From Devosia sp. (GTDB taxonomy: Bacteria; Pseudomonadota; Alphaproteobacteria; Rhizobiales; Devosiaceae), in assembly GCF_028290435.1 (NCBI RefSeq), contig NZ_JAQGJV010000009.1, positions 1 to 64,000 of the forward strand: 64,000 nucleotides of DNA, given 5' to 3'. The first letter of the stretch is position 1; each line of letters begins with the position of its first letter. The position numbers were made by a program, and so were the translations under genes. The notes beneath the pieces were generated by a model that searched no databases, was not told the DNA's origin, and saw only the letters and a program-made list of their open reading frames with translations. Shown here in pieces: positions 17,996 to 29,140 of this stretch.

Positions 17996-20353
17996 ATGAC
18001 CGCCGATGCCAACAGAATGGAACGCCCCGCCGCTGGCTCGATCACGAGCCAGTTCAAACGTGCGCCGGCGCCCGACTACCTGAGCGGCCTCAACGATGAG
18101 CAGCGCGACGCAGTTGTGTCCATCGACGGGCCGCTGCTCGTTCTGGCTGGCGCAGGCACCGGCAAGACGCGCGTCTTGACCACGCGGATCGCTCATATCA
18201 TCAATACCAATCGCGCCTGGCCGTCCCAAATTCTTTCGGTGACCTTCACCAACAAGGCCGCCCGGGAAATGAAAGAGCGCATCGAAAAACTCGTGCCGCG
18301 CCTTGAGAGCATGCCCTGGATGGGCACCTTCCATTCCATCGGCGCGCGTATTCTGAGGGCTCACGCCGAACTTGTCGGCCTGAAGTCGACCTTCACCATT
18401 CTCGATACCGACGACCAGATTCGCCTCATCAAGCAATTGCTGGAAGCCGACAATATCGATGAGAAGCGGTGGCCTGCCAAGCTCTTCGCCTCCATGATGG
18501 ACGGCTGGAAGAACAAGGGCCTGCTGCCAAAGGATGTGTCGCCGGCCGATAGTGGCAGCTACGCAAATGGCCGCGGCTCCAAGCTCTATGCCGATTATCA
18601 GGCCCGCCTGAAATCGCTCAACGCCGCCGATTTCGGCGACCTGCTGCTCGAATGCATCCGCCTGTTCAAGGAAAATCCGGATGTGTTGGCCGAATACCAC
18701 CGCAAGTTCAAATACATGCTGGTGGACGAATACCAGGACAGCAATGTTGCCCAATATCTCTGGCTGCGCCTGCTGGCCTCCGGCAAGCCCGCGTCCGAAG
18801 CCAATATCTGCGTCGTCGGCGACGACGATCAGTCGATCTACGGCTGGCGCGGCGCCGAAGTCGACAATATCCTGCGCTTCGAAAAGGATTTTCCCGGCGC
18901 CAAGGTGATCAAGCTGGAGCGCAACTACCGCTCCACGGCCAATATCCTCAAGGCCGCAGCACACCTGATAGCGCACAACGAGTCCCGCCTCGGTAAGACC
19001 CTGCAGACCGATGTCGGGGAAAATGGGGAACTCGTGCAGGTCACTCAGGTGTCGGACAGTGACGGCGAAGCGCGCAACGTCGGAGAGGACATTGAGCAAC
19101 GCCAGCGAGAGGGTGACGCGCTCAACTCTATTGCGATTCTTGTCAGAGCCTCGCACCAGATGCGCGCCTTTGAGGAGCGTTTCATTACACTGGGCCTGAA
19201 TTACAGAGTCATTGGAGGCCCGCGCTTTTACGAGCGCAAGGAAATCCGCGATGCCCTGGCATATCTTCGCCTTGTCGCCCAGCCTGCCGACGACTTGGCC
19301 TTTGAGCGCATCATCAACACGCCCAAGCGCGGTATCGGCGATACTACGGTCAAGATGCTCATGCAGGCAGCGCGGCATCGGGACATACCCATGCTTTCCG
19401 CCACCCGCATGCTGCTCGAAACAGATGAACTCAAAGCTAAGCAGCGTACCACTTTGCGCAGCGTTATCGGCCAGTTCGACGATTGGGCTTTCCGCTCCCA
19501 AACACTAAAGCCTTTCGAATTGGTCGAGCATATCCTGGAAGAGAGCGGCTACATTGATATGCTCACCGCCGAAAAGTCGCTTGAGGCTGACGGCCGCAAA
19601 GAAAACCTTAAGGAACTCAGCCGCGCGATGGAGGAGTTTGACACCCTCGGAAGCTTCCTCGAACATATTTCGCTGGTGATGGACCGGGGCAGTGCAGACG
19701 AGGCCGATGCAGTCTCAATCATGACGTTGCATTCGGCCAAGGGGTTGGAGTTCGACACGGTCTTCCTGCCAGGGTGGGAAGAAGGTCTGTTCCCCAGCCA
19801 GCGCACCATGGACGAGTCCGGCACAGCAGGTGTCGAAGAAGAGCGTCGACTTGCCTATGTCGGACTAACCAGGGCGCGGAAGCGCATTAGGGTATCTTTC
19901 GCGCAGAATCGATGGACACCAGGCCGTCAGGCCACCCAGTTCAACCTTCCTTCTCGCTTCGTTGATGAACTTCCTAAGGACGCAGTGGAGACCAAGGATC
20001 TTGGCTCTGCCTATGGTGGTTACGGCTATGGCGGCGGTGGCAGCGGGGGTGCTTACTCGCGCTTCAACAAGGCCGACCCGTTCGAAAGCGTCTACGAAAC
20101 CCCCGGCTGGCAACGCGCCCGCGCCCAGCAAGGCGCCCGCAAGGGCGGCGGTCCGCTGACCATCGACGGCGACCTCGTCGCCCGCTCCGTCGATCTCGGC
20201 GGCGACCGTTCCGCCTTCGCCTTCGGCGACCGCGTCTTCCACCTCAAGTTCGGCTACGGCGCCATCTCGGGCATCGAGGGCAACAAACTGACCATCGATT
20301 TCGAAAAAGCCGGTCGCAAAAAGGTATTGGATAGTTTTATCAAGAAGGGGTGA
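17996..20353 (+). CDS. uvrD: UvrD/PcrA-type ATP-dependent DNA helicase
   Basis: A 785-residue superfamily 1A 3'-5' helicase for repair and replication restart. All motifs are visible: Walker A AGAGTGKT (K57), Walker B LVDEYQDSN, VGDDDQSIYGWRG, LERNYRS, TLHSAKGLEFD and AYVGLTRARKR. The C terminus has a Gly-rich linker (GGYGYGGGGSGG) and ends with a Tudor-like PcrA domain (FGDRVFHLKFGYGAI). The ATG at 17996 is chosen since the earlier part of the track ORF is antisense to the AsmA gene. The stretch at about 19,020-19,980 uses different, less GC-biased codons than either flank. Confidence 0.95.
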   Translation: MTADANRMERPAAGSITSQFKRAPAPDYLSGLNDEQRDAVVSIDGPLLVLAGAGTGKTRVLTTRIAHIINTNRAWPSQILSVTFTNKAAREMKERIEKLVPRLESMPWMGTFHSIGARILRAHAELVGLKSTFTILDTDDQIRLIKQLLEADNIDEKRWPAKLFASMMDGWKNKGLLPKDVSPADSGSYANGRGSKLYADYQARLKSLNAADFGDLLLECIRLFKENPDVLAEYHRKFKYMLVDEYQDSNVAQYLWLRLLASGKPASEANICVVGDDDQSIYGWRGAEVDNILRFEKDFPGAKVIKLERNYRSTANILKAAAHLIAHNESRLGKTLQTDVGENGELVQVTQVSDSDGEARNVGEDIEQRQREGDALNSIAILVRASHQMRAFEERFITLGLNYRVIGGPRFYERKEIRDALAYLRLVAQPADDLAFERIINTPKRGIGDTTVKMLMQAARHRDIPMLSATRMLLETDELKAKQRTTLRSVIGQFDDWAFRSQTLKPFELVEHILEESGYIDMLTAEKSLEADGRKENLKELSRAMEEFDTLGSFLEHISLVMDRGSADEADAVSIMTLHSAKGLEFDTVFLPGWEEGLFPSQRTMDESGTAGVEEERRLAYVGLTRARKRIRVSFAQNRWTPGRQATQFNLPSRFVDELPKDAVETKDLGSAYGGYGYGGGGSGGAYSRFNKADPFESVYETPGWQRARAQQGARKGGGPLTIDGDLVARSVDLGGDRSAFAFGDRVFHLKFGYGAISGIEGNKLTIDFEKAGRKKVLDSFIKKG

Positions 20354-20383
20354 GGTCGTACGCTCGGCGACCTGAAGAGCTTG

Positions 20384-20824
20384 ATGAACAAACCCGTCAA
20401 AATCATCATCATTATCGCCGTCCTTGCCTTGGTCGCCGTAGGCGCCTGGCGCGCGACCAGCTTTTTCAGCGGCGTGTTCGATGATCTGTTCGCGCAATCG
20501 CGCGCAGTGGCCGCGCTGTCCGACAAGGCCGCGACTGCCATCGTTGCCGATTGGGACCCGCAATCGCTAAAGGCTTTGGCCACGCCGGACTATTTCGCTG
20601 CCCAGGAGCAAGCCGGTTTCGCCGCCTGGAAGACCTACCAACTTCTCGGTAAGCCGGTCACGCTCAAGCCCTGCACCGTGCCGTCGCTCAACATCACCAA
20701 TGGCCGCGGCACGGCATCCGCCAGTTGCGCAGCAACATTCCCCAGCGGCGACGGGGCTATCAGCTTCGATTACAACAACGACGGCGGCGAGTGGAAAATC
20801 GCCGGGTTCAAAGTCGCATTCTGA
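20384..20824 (+). CDS. Unknown small membrane-anchored protein
   Basis: A 146-residue protein with an N-terminal hydrophobic anchor ([18 protein letters not shown]) and an exported domain of about 110 residues with two cysteines ([15 protein letters not shown]), probably disulfide-bonded in the periplasm. The end, [14 protein letters not shown], resembles the final strand of cystatin/NTF2-like folds, but I cannot name a family. It lies 30 bases after uvrD and 20 bases before the YbjQ gene, probably in one transcript. Confidence 0.65.
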   Translation: MNKPVKIIIIIAVLALVAVGAWRATSFFSGVFDDLFAQSRAVAALSDKAATAIVADWDPQSLKALATPDYFAAQEQAGFAAWKTYQLLGKPVTLKPCTVPSLNITNGRGTASASCAATFPSGDGAISFDYNNDGGEWKIAGFKVAF

Positions 20825-20843
20825 CTGCTTCGAAAGGCCGACT

Positions 20844-21161
20844 ATGATCATCACCACCACGCCGACAGTCGAAGGCCGCCCGATCCGCGATTATCTCGGC
20901 ATCGTCACCGGCGAAGTCATCGTCGGCGCCAATATCTTCAAGGATCTGTTCGCCGGCATTCGCGACATCGTCGGCGGCCGCGCCGGCGCCTATGAATCCA
21001 CCCTGCGCGATGCCCGCCTCCAAGCCTTCCGCGAACTCGAAGAGGAAGCCCGAAGCCGTGGCGCCGATGCCGTGGTCGCCATCGACATCGACTACGAAGT
21101 CGTCGGCCAGGGCGGCTCGATGCTGATGGTCTCGGTATCGGGGACGGCAGTGAAGCTCTAG
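20844..21161 (+). CDS. YbjQ (DUF74) family protein
   Basis: A 105-residue cytosolic protein with the YbjQ pattern: [66 protein letters not shown]. Family members form pentamers and are annotated as heavy-metal binding, but their function is unproven. GAAAGG precedes the ATG at 20844; the longer track ORF begins inside the previous gene. Confidence 0.9.
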   Translation: MIITTTPTVEGRPIRDYLGIVTGEVIVGANIFKDLFAGIRDIVGGRAGAYESTLRDARLQAFRELEEEARSRGADAVVAIDIDYEVVGQGGSMLMVSVSGTAVKL

Positions 21162-21168
21162 CCCCGCT

Positions 21169-21459
21169 CTATAATCCGATCCCGCCCAATGGCTCGGTCT
21201 CGAACCGCTCGCCGAAACCCACAATGATGGGACGCGCCTTGGCGATCGTGGCCTGCACATGCGGCAATTGCAGCGATGCCTGGTGCTTCTCGGTGTCCGT
21301 CCAGACCTCGGTGATCCAGATGCCATCCTCCGAGGCAGGATCGCGCGCGACGATATAGCTGAGGCAACCCGGCATGGTGTCGTGGTCGTCGAGCAGGATC
21401 GCCAAAAGGTCCTCGCGCCTGCCCGGCGCCGCCAGCATTTTCCCGATCAGGCCATACAT
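21169..21459 (-). CDS. ABM-fold putative quinol monooxygenase
   Basis: A 96-residue protein of the antibiotic biosynthesis monooxygenase fold. It opens with MYGLIGKMLAAPGRREDLLAILL, continues with MPGCLSYIVARDPASEDGIWITEVW, and has a conserved central HQASLQLPHVQATIAKARPII helix. Relatives are YgiN-like quinol monooxygenases acting without cofactor. The specific substrate is unknown. It converges with the YbjQ gene and diverges from prmA. Confidence 0.8.
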   Translation of the reverse strand: MYGLIGKMLAAPGRREDLLAILLDDHDTMPGCLSYIVARDPASEDGIWITEVWTDTEKHQASLQLPHVQATIAKARPIIVGFGERFETEPLGGIGL

Positions 21460-21516
21460 GGTATTTTCCCCTTCAACCCTTTATGAGCACAGACGACCTC
21501 AATACCGGAACCGCCC

Positions 21517-22386
21517 ATGCCCGTCGATCAGCTCTCCGCCCCGCTCACCAAGGACCAGGCCTATGCGCTGGTCGATGCCGTCATGGAGCGTGACGACCTG
21601 GCGCTGACCGCCTCGGCGCATGAGAATGAAGCGACCGGCGAATGGTTCTTCGAGGCCGCCTGCGACAGCCCGCCGGACATCGAGGCCTTTGTCGAACTTG
21701 CACGCCAAACCCTTGGCGGCGTCGTTGAATTTTCCGTGGCGCCCCTCGACCCGGAAATCAACTGGGTCGCAAAATCACTCGAAGGCCTGCCCCCGGTGAT
21801 CGCCGGCGGCTTTTACGTCTATGGCAGCCACGAAACCGGCCCCATCCCCTCCGGCCTCACCGCCATGCGGATCGACGCCGCCCAGGCCTTCGGCACCGGC
21901 CATCACGAAACGACCACCGGGTGCCTCGAAGCCATCGACCGCCTGCTCAAGCGCAAGAAGCCGCGCGTCATGATCGATGTCGGCACCGGCACCGGCGTGC
22001 TCGCCATCGCGCTAGCCAAACGCCTGCACACGCCCGTCATCGCCAGCGACATCGATCCGATTTCGGTCAAGACCACGGTAGACAATGCCGCCCAGAACGG
22101 CGTCGGCAAATTCATCATCCCTGTGGAAGCCACCGGCCTAAACCACCGCACCATCGCCCAGAATGCGCCCTATGACTTGGTGGTCGCCAACATCCTGGCC
22201 GGCCCGCTGACCGCCCTCGCCCCGGCCATGGGCCGCATCGTCGAGCGCGGCGCCACCATCATTCTCTCGGGCATTCTCGAGCGCCAAGCGCCGGGCGTCA
22301 TCTCCGCCTATGCTTTGCAAGGCATGGTGCTAACGCAAAAGCTGCAGCGCAAGGACTGGACCACCTTGATGCTGGAAAAGCGCTGA
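21517..22386 (+). CDS. prmA: Ribosomal protein L11 methyltransferase
   Basis: A 289-residue SAM-dependent methyltransferase that trimethylates ribosomal protein L11. The N-terminal substrate-recognition domain covers residues 1-100. The catalytic domain has AQAFGTGHHETTTGCL, which is diagnostic for PrmA, the SAM motif IDVGTGTGVLAIALAK and the post-motif VVANILAGPL (NPPF-like position). It is followed by a long palindromic element (22,411-22,554). Confidence 0.93.
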   Translation: MPVDQLSAPLTKDQAYALVDAVMERDDLALTASAHENEATGEWFFEAACDSPPDIEAFVELARQTLGGVVEFSVAPLDPEINWVAKSLEGLPPVIAGGFYVYGSHETGPIPSGLTAMRIDAAQAFGTGHHETTTGCLEAIDRLLKRKKPRVMIDVGTGTGVLAIALAKRLHTPVIASDIDPISVKTTVDNAAQNGVGKFIIPVEATGLNHRTIAQNAPYDLVVANILAGPLTALAPAMGRIVERGATIILSGILERQAPGVISAYALQGMVLTQKLQRKDWTTLMLEKR

Positions 22387-22410
22387 ACCTCTTCCGTCAG
22401 GTGGGCACCA

Positions 22411-22554
22411 TTTGTGTGCCGATATTCAGGTCAGGCCGAGTCGAAAGAGGTAGCCGCCGAGAACCGGAGCGGAGCGTACGTTCTGTACGTGAGCACCGGA
22501 AGCGCAGGCGGGTGCCTCTTGCAGACCGGCCTCACCTGAATTGCGGCGCACAAA
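22411..22554. repeat. Long imperfect palindrome, copy 1
   Basis: About 145 bases that fold on themselves nearly end to end. The conserved centre contains ACCGGAGCG, AGCGTACG, GTACGTGAGC and ACCGGAAGCGCAG. The arms pair, for example GCCGCC with GGCGG, AAGAGG with CCTCTT, and TTCAGGT with its complement. A homologous copy lies at 36,615-36,764 with equal-length inner arms and compensating changes. No reading frame is likely. It lies between prmA and the terminator of the small ORF. Confidence 0.8.
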
Positions 22555-22588
22555 AGCAAAATCCCCGAAGCAAGCTCCGGGGATCATC
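22553..22588 (-). terminator. Intrinsic terminator of the 43-residue ORF
   Basis: On the minus strand a stem of ATCCCCG plus AGC arms (22561-22584, one internal mismatch, two-base loop) is followed by TTTTGCTTTT. It lies about 30 bases after the stop of the small minus-strand ORF. Confidence 0.75.
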
Positions 22589-22616
22589 AGATCGTCAGCA
22601 GTAAACTGCAGCGGCC

Positions 22617-22748
22617 TTACGGGCGCTTGGTAAATGCGCCGATCAGCTGGTGCTGCATGCGATAGCTGACCTGGCGGCTCGACTCACGGCCACGGGCGTC
22701 GATAACGGAACCCAGGGCCTTGCGGAAATCGTTCTTGCTCTCAGTCAT
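22617..22748 (-). CDS. Unknown 43-residue protein
   Basis: This ORF was too short for the track. It encodes MTESKNDFRKALGSVIDARG followed by a short Arg/Ser/Gln-rich stretch and ends GAFTKRP. It is basic and helical, without a membrane segment. It looks genuine, because GGAG is properly spaced before the ATG at 22748, coding GC bias is normal, and a good intrinsic terminator follows. I do not know its family; a small DNA- or RNA-associated protein is conceivable but unsupported. Confidence 0.6.
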   Translation of the reverse strand: MTESKNDFRKALGSVIDARGRESSRQVSYRMQHQLIGAFTKRP

Positions 22749-22964
22749 TTCAGTCTCCATGCGCGGTGTCGGTTGTCTGTTGCCCCCGACACGAACTATT
22801 TAGGGTAAGTCGAAACCTTTGGTTAGGCCTCCGCTGACACAGCAGCCATGCCGGCGACGCAAACCCCGTTACCGCTTCATTAATTTGCCGTTCAGACTGG
22901 CGTTCGCCAGCGCCATGATTAAGATTGCACCAAAAGCCGCCTACCCGGCATCAGGACGCAAATA

Positions 22965-24788
22965 ATGACCGCCCAGACCTTCGCTCCCACCGTCTTTCAG
23001 AGCTTTGAAGAAAAAGCCGATCCGAAAAACGTCGCTCCCCGGCTTTCCGCGCTGCGGGGCGAATTGACCAAAGCCGGGCTGGACGCATTCCTCATTCCGC
23101 GCGCCGATGCCCATCGCGGCGAATCGGTGCCGCCCGGCGAAGCGCGCCTCGCCTACGTCACCGGCTTCACCGGCTCGGCCGGCATTGCCATCGTGGGATC
23201 GAAAAAGGCTGGCCTGTTCGTCGATAGCCGCTACACGCTGCAGGCACCGGCCCAGACCGATACCAAGAAGATCACCGTCCACGAATTTCTCCAGACCGGT
23301 ATTTCCGACGAGGTCGCCGCCTATGTCCCCAAGGGCGGCCGCATTGGCTTTGATCCCTGGCTGCATACGCCGGGCGAAATCCGCGACCTTTCCAATCGAC
23401 TCGGCAGCCGTGCCACTTTGGTGCCTAGCGAAAACTTCGTCGACCGTATCTGGCCCGATCGTCCGGCCCCGCCCGCTTCCACCATTGAACTGCTCGGGCA
23501 TAATCGCGCCGGCAAGACCCCGGCCGACAAGCTGGCCGAACTGCAGGCCAGCCTCGCTGCCGATCAGGCCGATGCCGCCGTGCTCACCCTGCCCGAATCG
23601 ATCAACTGGCTGCTCAACATCCGCGGCCGCGACGTGCCCAATACACCCTTCGTGCTGGGCTATGCCGTTGTGCCCAAATCCGGCCTGCCCACCCTGTTCC
23701 TCGATGGTGGCCGCATCACACCCGAGCTGACCCGCGCGCTCGACGGTATCGCCAAACTCGCCAAGACCAGCACGCTCGAAGCTGCCCTCGCCCGCCTCGG
23801 CAAGGGCGCCAAGGCTGTGCTGATCGATCCCGCCAGCGCGCCCGAGGCGGTTGCCGCGACCTTGCGCATGGCCGGCGCCAAGCTGATCGAAAAGCGCGAT
23901 CCGGTGCTCTTGCCCAAATCGCGCAAGAACGGCGCCGAACTCGCCGGCATGCGCGAGGCCCACAAGCTGGACGGCGTCGCCCTCGCCAAATTCCTCGCCT
24001 GGTTTGATGACAATGCCCCCTCGGGCACTCTCACCGAAATCGGCATCGTCACCGCGCTCGAAGCCTTCCGCCGCGAGGAAGAAACCTGCGTCGATGCCAG
24101 TTTCGATACCATTTCGGGCGCCGGCGCTAATGGCGCCATCGTGCATTACCGCGTCACCACCAAGACCGATCGGACCCTGGCCGCCGGCGAAATCATGCTG
24201 CTCGATTCGGGCGCGCAATACCTCGCCGGCACCACCGACATCACCCGCACCATGTCGACCGGCTCATCGACGCCGGAACAGCGCGACCGCTTCACCCGCG
24301 TGCTCAAGGGCATGATCGCCATTTCGACCGCCCGCTTCCCCAAGGGCACATCAGGCGCGCAGATCGACGTGCTCGCCCGTCAGTTCCTCTGGCAGGCCGG
24401 CGTCACCTACAATCACGGCACCGGCCACGGCGTCGGCGCATTCCTGTCGGTACACGAAGGCCCCACCGGCATCGCCCCGCGCTACACCTTGCCGCTCGAA
24501 GCCGGCAGCGTGCTCTCCAACGAGCCCGGCTATTACAAGACCGGCGAATACGGCATCCGCATCGAAAACCTGATCGTCATCCACGACAGCGCCATGGCGC
24601 CCGGTTTTTTCGATTTCGAAACCCTGACCCTGGCGCCTATCGACACCCGCCTGATTGACAAGACCCTGCTGACCGACGCTGAACGCGACTGGCTCAATGC
24701 CTACCACCAGCGCGTGCTCAAGGAGATCGGCCCGCTGGTGAAGGGCAAGGTCAAGGACTGGCTGAAGCAGGCAACCGCCGCGATCTAG
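22965..24788 (+). CDS. pepP: Xaa-Pro aminopeptidase (M24B, aminopeptidase P)
   Basis: A 607-residue metallopeptidase removing N-terminal residues before proline. It has the long three-domain form: two creatinase-like N-terminal domains (FLIPRADAHRGESVPPGEARLAYVTGFTGSAG style opening) and a C-terminal pita-bread domain. Metal ligands are visible in LLDSGAQY, GTTDITRT, GTGHGVG, NEPGYYK and GIRIENL. The ATG is at 22965. It is divergent from the small ORF and followed by a strong hairpin terminator. Confidence 0.92.
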   Translation: MTAQTFAPTVFQSFEEKADPKNVAPRLSALRGELTKAGLDAFLIPRADAHRGESVPPGEARLAYVTGFTGSAGIAIVGSKKAGLFVDSRYTLQAPAQTDTKKITVHEFLQTGISDEVAAYVPKGGRIGFDPWLHTPGEIRDLSNRLGSRATLVPSENFVDRIWPDRPAPPASTIELLGHNRAGKTPADKLAELQASLAADQADAAVLTLPESINWLLNIRGRDVPNTPFVLGYAVVPKSGLPTLFLDGGRITPELTRALDGIAKLAKTSTLEAALARLGKGAKAVLIDPASAPEAVAATLRMAGAKLIEKRDPVLLPKSRKNGAELAGMREAHKLDGVALAKFLAWFDDNAPSGTLTEIGIVTALEAFRREEETCVDASFDTISGAGANGAIVHYRVTTKTDRTLAAGEIMLLDSGAQYLAGTTDITRTMSTGSSTPEQRDRFTRVLKGMIAISTARFPKGTSGAQIDVLARQFLWQAGVTYNHGTGHGVGAFLSVHEGPTGIAPRYTLPLEAGSVLSNEPGYYKTGEYGIRIENLIVIHDSAMAPGFFDFETLTLAPIDTRLIDKTLLTDAERDWLNAYHQRVLKEIGPLVKGKVKDWLKQATAAI

Positions 24789-24793
24789 CGGTA

Positions 24794-24822
24794 CAAGGGG
24801 GCTTTTGAGCCCCCCTTCGTTA
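24794..24822 (+). terminator. Intrinsic terminator after pepP
   Basis: AGGGGGC and GCCCCCC arms around the loop TTTTGA, followed by TTCGTTAT, six bases after the pepP stop. It also lies near the 3' end of the convergent DUF3828-like gene and could act for both. Confidence 0.7.
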
Positions 24823-24825
24823 TCC

Positions 24826-25290
24826 TCAATCAGTATGTGCCAGCGTAAAAATCTCGCTCAGCCGGTATTCGTTGCCGGGCGTCTTGGATTCGACATCGTC
24901 GATTTTCCAGCCACCGTCTTCCTTCACCAAGTCGTAGCTCAGCGTCCGCTCTTCGCCAAAATTCTTGAAGCTCACGTCCGCCGACGCATAATCGCCAGCA
25001 ATTCCGGCGGCGCCAATCTGCAAATCTGTAATTTGCCAGTCCTGCCCGTCAATGAACGGATCGAAGTCCAGTGCGCCGCTATCCCCCTCCGGGGTCGTTT
25101 GGGCATCAGCGTCGTACAGCGCTTGCAGCCCGGCGGACCTGAACTCGCCCTCATCGCTGAAATCCGTGTCGGCGGCGAGATAGCGCGCATAAAATGCCTG
25201 CAGTAGCGCGTCGGGCGTATCATAGGGCTGTGCAGCCACAATCCCGGTGAACGCCAGAACGAAGCCGGCGGCAAGAACAGCAAGACGCAT
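24826..25290 (-). CDS. DUF3828-like exported protein
   Basis: A 154-residue protein with a signal peptide (MRLAVLAAGFVLAFTGIVAA) and a compact alpha/beta domain. It opens with PDALLQAFYARYLAADTDF and closes with YDLVKEDGGWKIDDVES, which resembles DUF3828 and other NTF2-like secreted proteins. The function is unknown. The ATG at 25290 has GGAGGA upstream; the track start 59 codons earlier runs through the upstream gene. Confidence 0.65.
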   Translation of the reverse strand: MRLAVLAAGFVLAFTGIVAAQPYDTPDALLQAFYARYLAADTDFSDEGEFRSAGLQALYDADAQTTPEGDSGALDFDPFIDGQDWQITDLQIGAAGIAGDYASADVSFKNFGEERTLSYDLVKEDGGWKIDDVESKTPGNEYRLSEIFTLAHTD

Positions 25291-25354
25291 GGAAGTCCTC
25301 CATAGTGAAGCGTGAGCGCCGGCGCGGCTCGAAGGCAGCACCGGCGCAAAAGTT

Positions 25355-26644
25355 CTAGTTGAACCAGAAGGCGTAGCCCAGCCACTGATCGCCGAATACC
25401 TTGTTGGCCTCGGCAAAACTTTCGGCGCTCGCCACCGGACCGTCCTTAAGGAAGGGAACGGCACCAAGGCCAGTCAGGATCATCACGAAATCGGTCTCGG
25501 TTGCGGTTTCGAAATAGGCCTTGAGATCAAAGCCCTGCTTGAAGCGCCAATGCGGCACCAGCAATTCGCCATTGAGAATCTGGTCGGCCGTATCCAGCGT
25601 CGCCATCCAGGCTTTGACCGTTGCTTCGTCCACCTTGGCGTCCTTGCTCAGCGGCGTCTGGCTCGGTGAGGGCACCAGTTCGTGGTCGTCATCGGTCTCG
25701 GCCAGGATCGCGTCCCAGTTCTTGCGCGACAGGGCCGTGATCGACAGCAACCGGTCACGCACGCCGGCCAACCGCGCCTTATCGATTACCGGGAAATCGA
25801 GCGTATGGATTGCCGCGACGACGTCGGCGATCGACGCGTCGGTCTGTGGGTCCATCGCCAGCGTACCATTGCTCGCGTCCTGCATCGGCAGTCCGGATTT
25901 GGGGAAGAGACGATGGAAATAAGCATCCACCAGACCGTGGAAGTCATGCGCCAAGAGGAAATCGGCATGGGCCGCAATCACTTGGGTATAGCCCGCGAAC
26001 CAGATCGCATCGGCACGATCGAAGCCGATCTCGAATTTCTGCTCAGCCGGCGTCTCTCCGCCCTTCTTCTTGCCGCTTGGCGGCAGCCCATCTGGGTAGG
26101 GAATATCGGCCCAACCGAACGCCGGTCCTAGCAGATCGCCCAGCGTCTCGCCAGGCTCGGCGGTGCCATCCCCATTCGCGTCGAAGCGGAATTTCAGCGG
26201 CTCCAGCGCCACCACATAGCCAGTCTCGCCGGCCGTTTCGAACAGGGCCTCGCCCGCGTCCATGCTGGTCACCAGGTCCTGCAGCAGCGTGCGGAACTTC
26301 TCATAGGTAATCGGTTCGGGATTTGGATTGGCCGGCACGCCCTGCCCGCTGGGGCCAATCATGCCAAGGACGCCCAACACTCCGGTGTCCGGGAGCGTCG
26401 CGCCATAACGGTACAAATCCCGCGACACCCCCTGCAGCCCATCGACAAAGGTCAGCATGCCAGCGGCGAACTTGGCCTCCGGGTCACCCGCCTCGGCCAG
26501 CGGCGTTACCGCCGCCAGTCCCTCGGCAATCGTGCCCTCGTAAAGGTGGGCGCGCAGCAGGTCGCCTGCCTCCCCCGCTTGCGCCAATCCAGGCAACATC
26601 AGTGATGCGGCGGCCAGTCCGGCCGCCCAAAGCTTCAAGCCCAT
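25355..26644 (-). CDS. Unknown exported protein with EF-hand-like loop
   Basis: A 429-residue protein with a signal peptide (cleavage near LAQAGEA), probably periplasmic. The first 90 residues look like a Sel1/TPR-type helical stretch (GTIAEGLAAVTPLAEAGDPEAKFAAGML). Around residue 155 a calcium-loop-like FDANGDGTAEPGE occurs. The rest is helical and rich in aromatic residues, ending QWLGYAFWFN. I do not recognise a named family. It lies between ligA upstream and the DUF3828-like gene downstream on the same strand. Confidence 0.65.
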   Translation of the reverse strand: MGLKLWAAGLAAASLMLPGLAQAGEAGDLLRAHLYEGTIAEGLAAVTPLAEAGDPEAKFAAGMLTFVDGLQGVSRDLYRYGATLPDTGVLGVLGMIGPSGQGVPANPNPEPITYEKFRTLLQDLVTSMDAGEALFETAGETGYVVALEPLKFRFDANGDGTAEPGETLGDLLGPAFGWADIPYPDGLPPSGKKKGGETPAEQKFEIGFDRADAIWFAGYTQVIAAHADFLLAHDFHGLVDAYFHRLFPKSGLPMQDASNGTLAMDPQTDASIADVVAAIHTLDFPVIDKARLAGVRDRLLSITALSRKNWDAILAETDDDHELVPSPSQTPLSKDAKVDEATVKAWMATLDTADQILNGELLVPHWRFKQGFDLKAYFETATETDFVMILTGLGAVPFLKDGPVASAESFAEANKVFGDQWLGYAFWFN

Positions 26645-26671
26645 CGTCTCTCCCTGCGGCCCCTCGGCCGG

Positions 26672-28918
<2,247 letters not shown>

Positions 28919-28945
28919 CTAAACCATGTAGCCGCCTGCCAGAAG

Positions 28946-29074
28946 CCCCCTCACCCCGCCTCCGCTTCGCTCGGCCACCCTCTCCCCGACGGGGAGAGGA
29001 ATTCTGCCAGCTCAGTGTCCCCTTTTCTTCTCCCCATCGGGGAGGAGGTGGCGCGCAGCGCCGGATGAGCGGGA
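28946..29074. repeat. Bipartite palindromic intergenic repeat, type A
   Basis: Between recN and ligA, two hairpins (CTCTCCCCGACGGGGAGAGG near 28980 and CTCCCCATCGGGGAG near 29030) are flanked by related, inverted sequences: CCCTCACCCC, CCGCTTCGCTCGGCCACC on the left and GGTGGCGCGCAGCGCCGGATGAG on the right. This is the layout of the abundant palindromic repeats in alphaproteobacterial intergenic DNA. I see no ORF. Confidence 0.7.
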
Positions 29075-29140
29075 TTCGACACCGAACCTAAGCTTGATTG
29101 GAGGAGACACCCCTTCTGAGGGCCACCAGCAACAAGAAGA

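Noticed and set aside
17987-19501. A 504-codon minus-strand ORF inside uvrD
   Set aside because: It is antisense to the helicase motifs and has no recognisable family features.
28946-29074. CRISPR array or tandem repeat array
   Set aside because: The hairpins are inverted pairs, not direct repeats with regular spacers. No cas genes are in the window.
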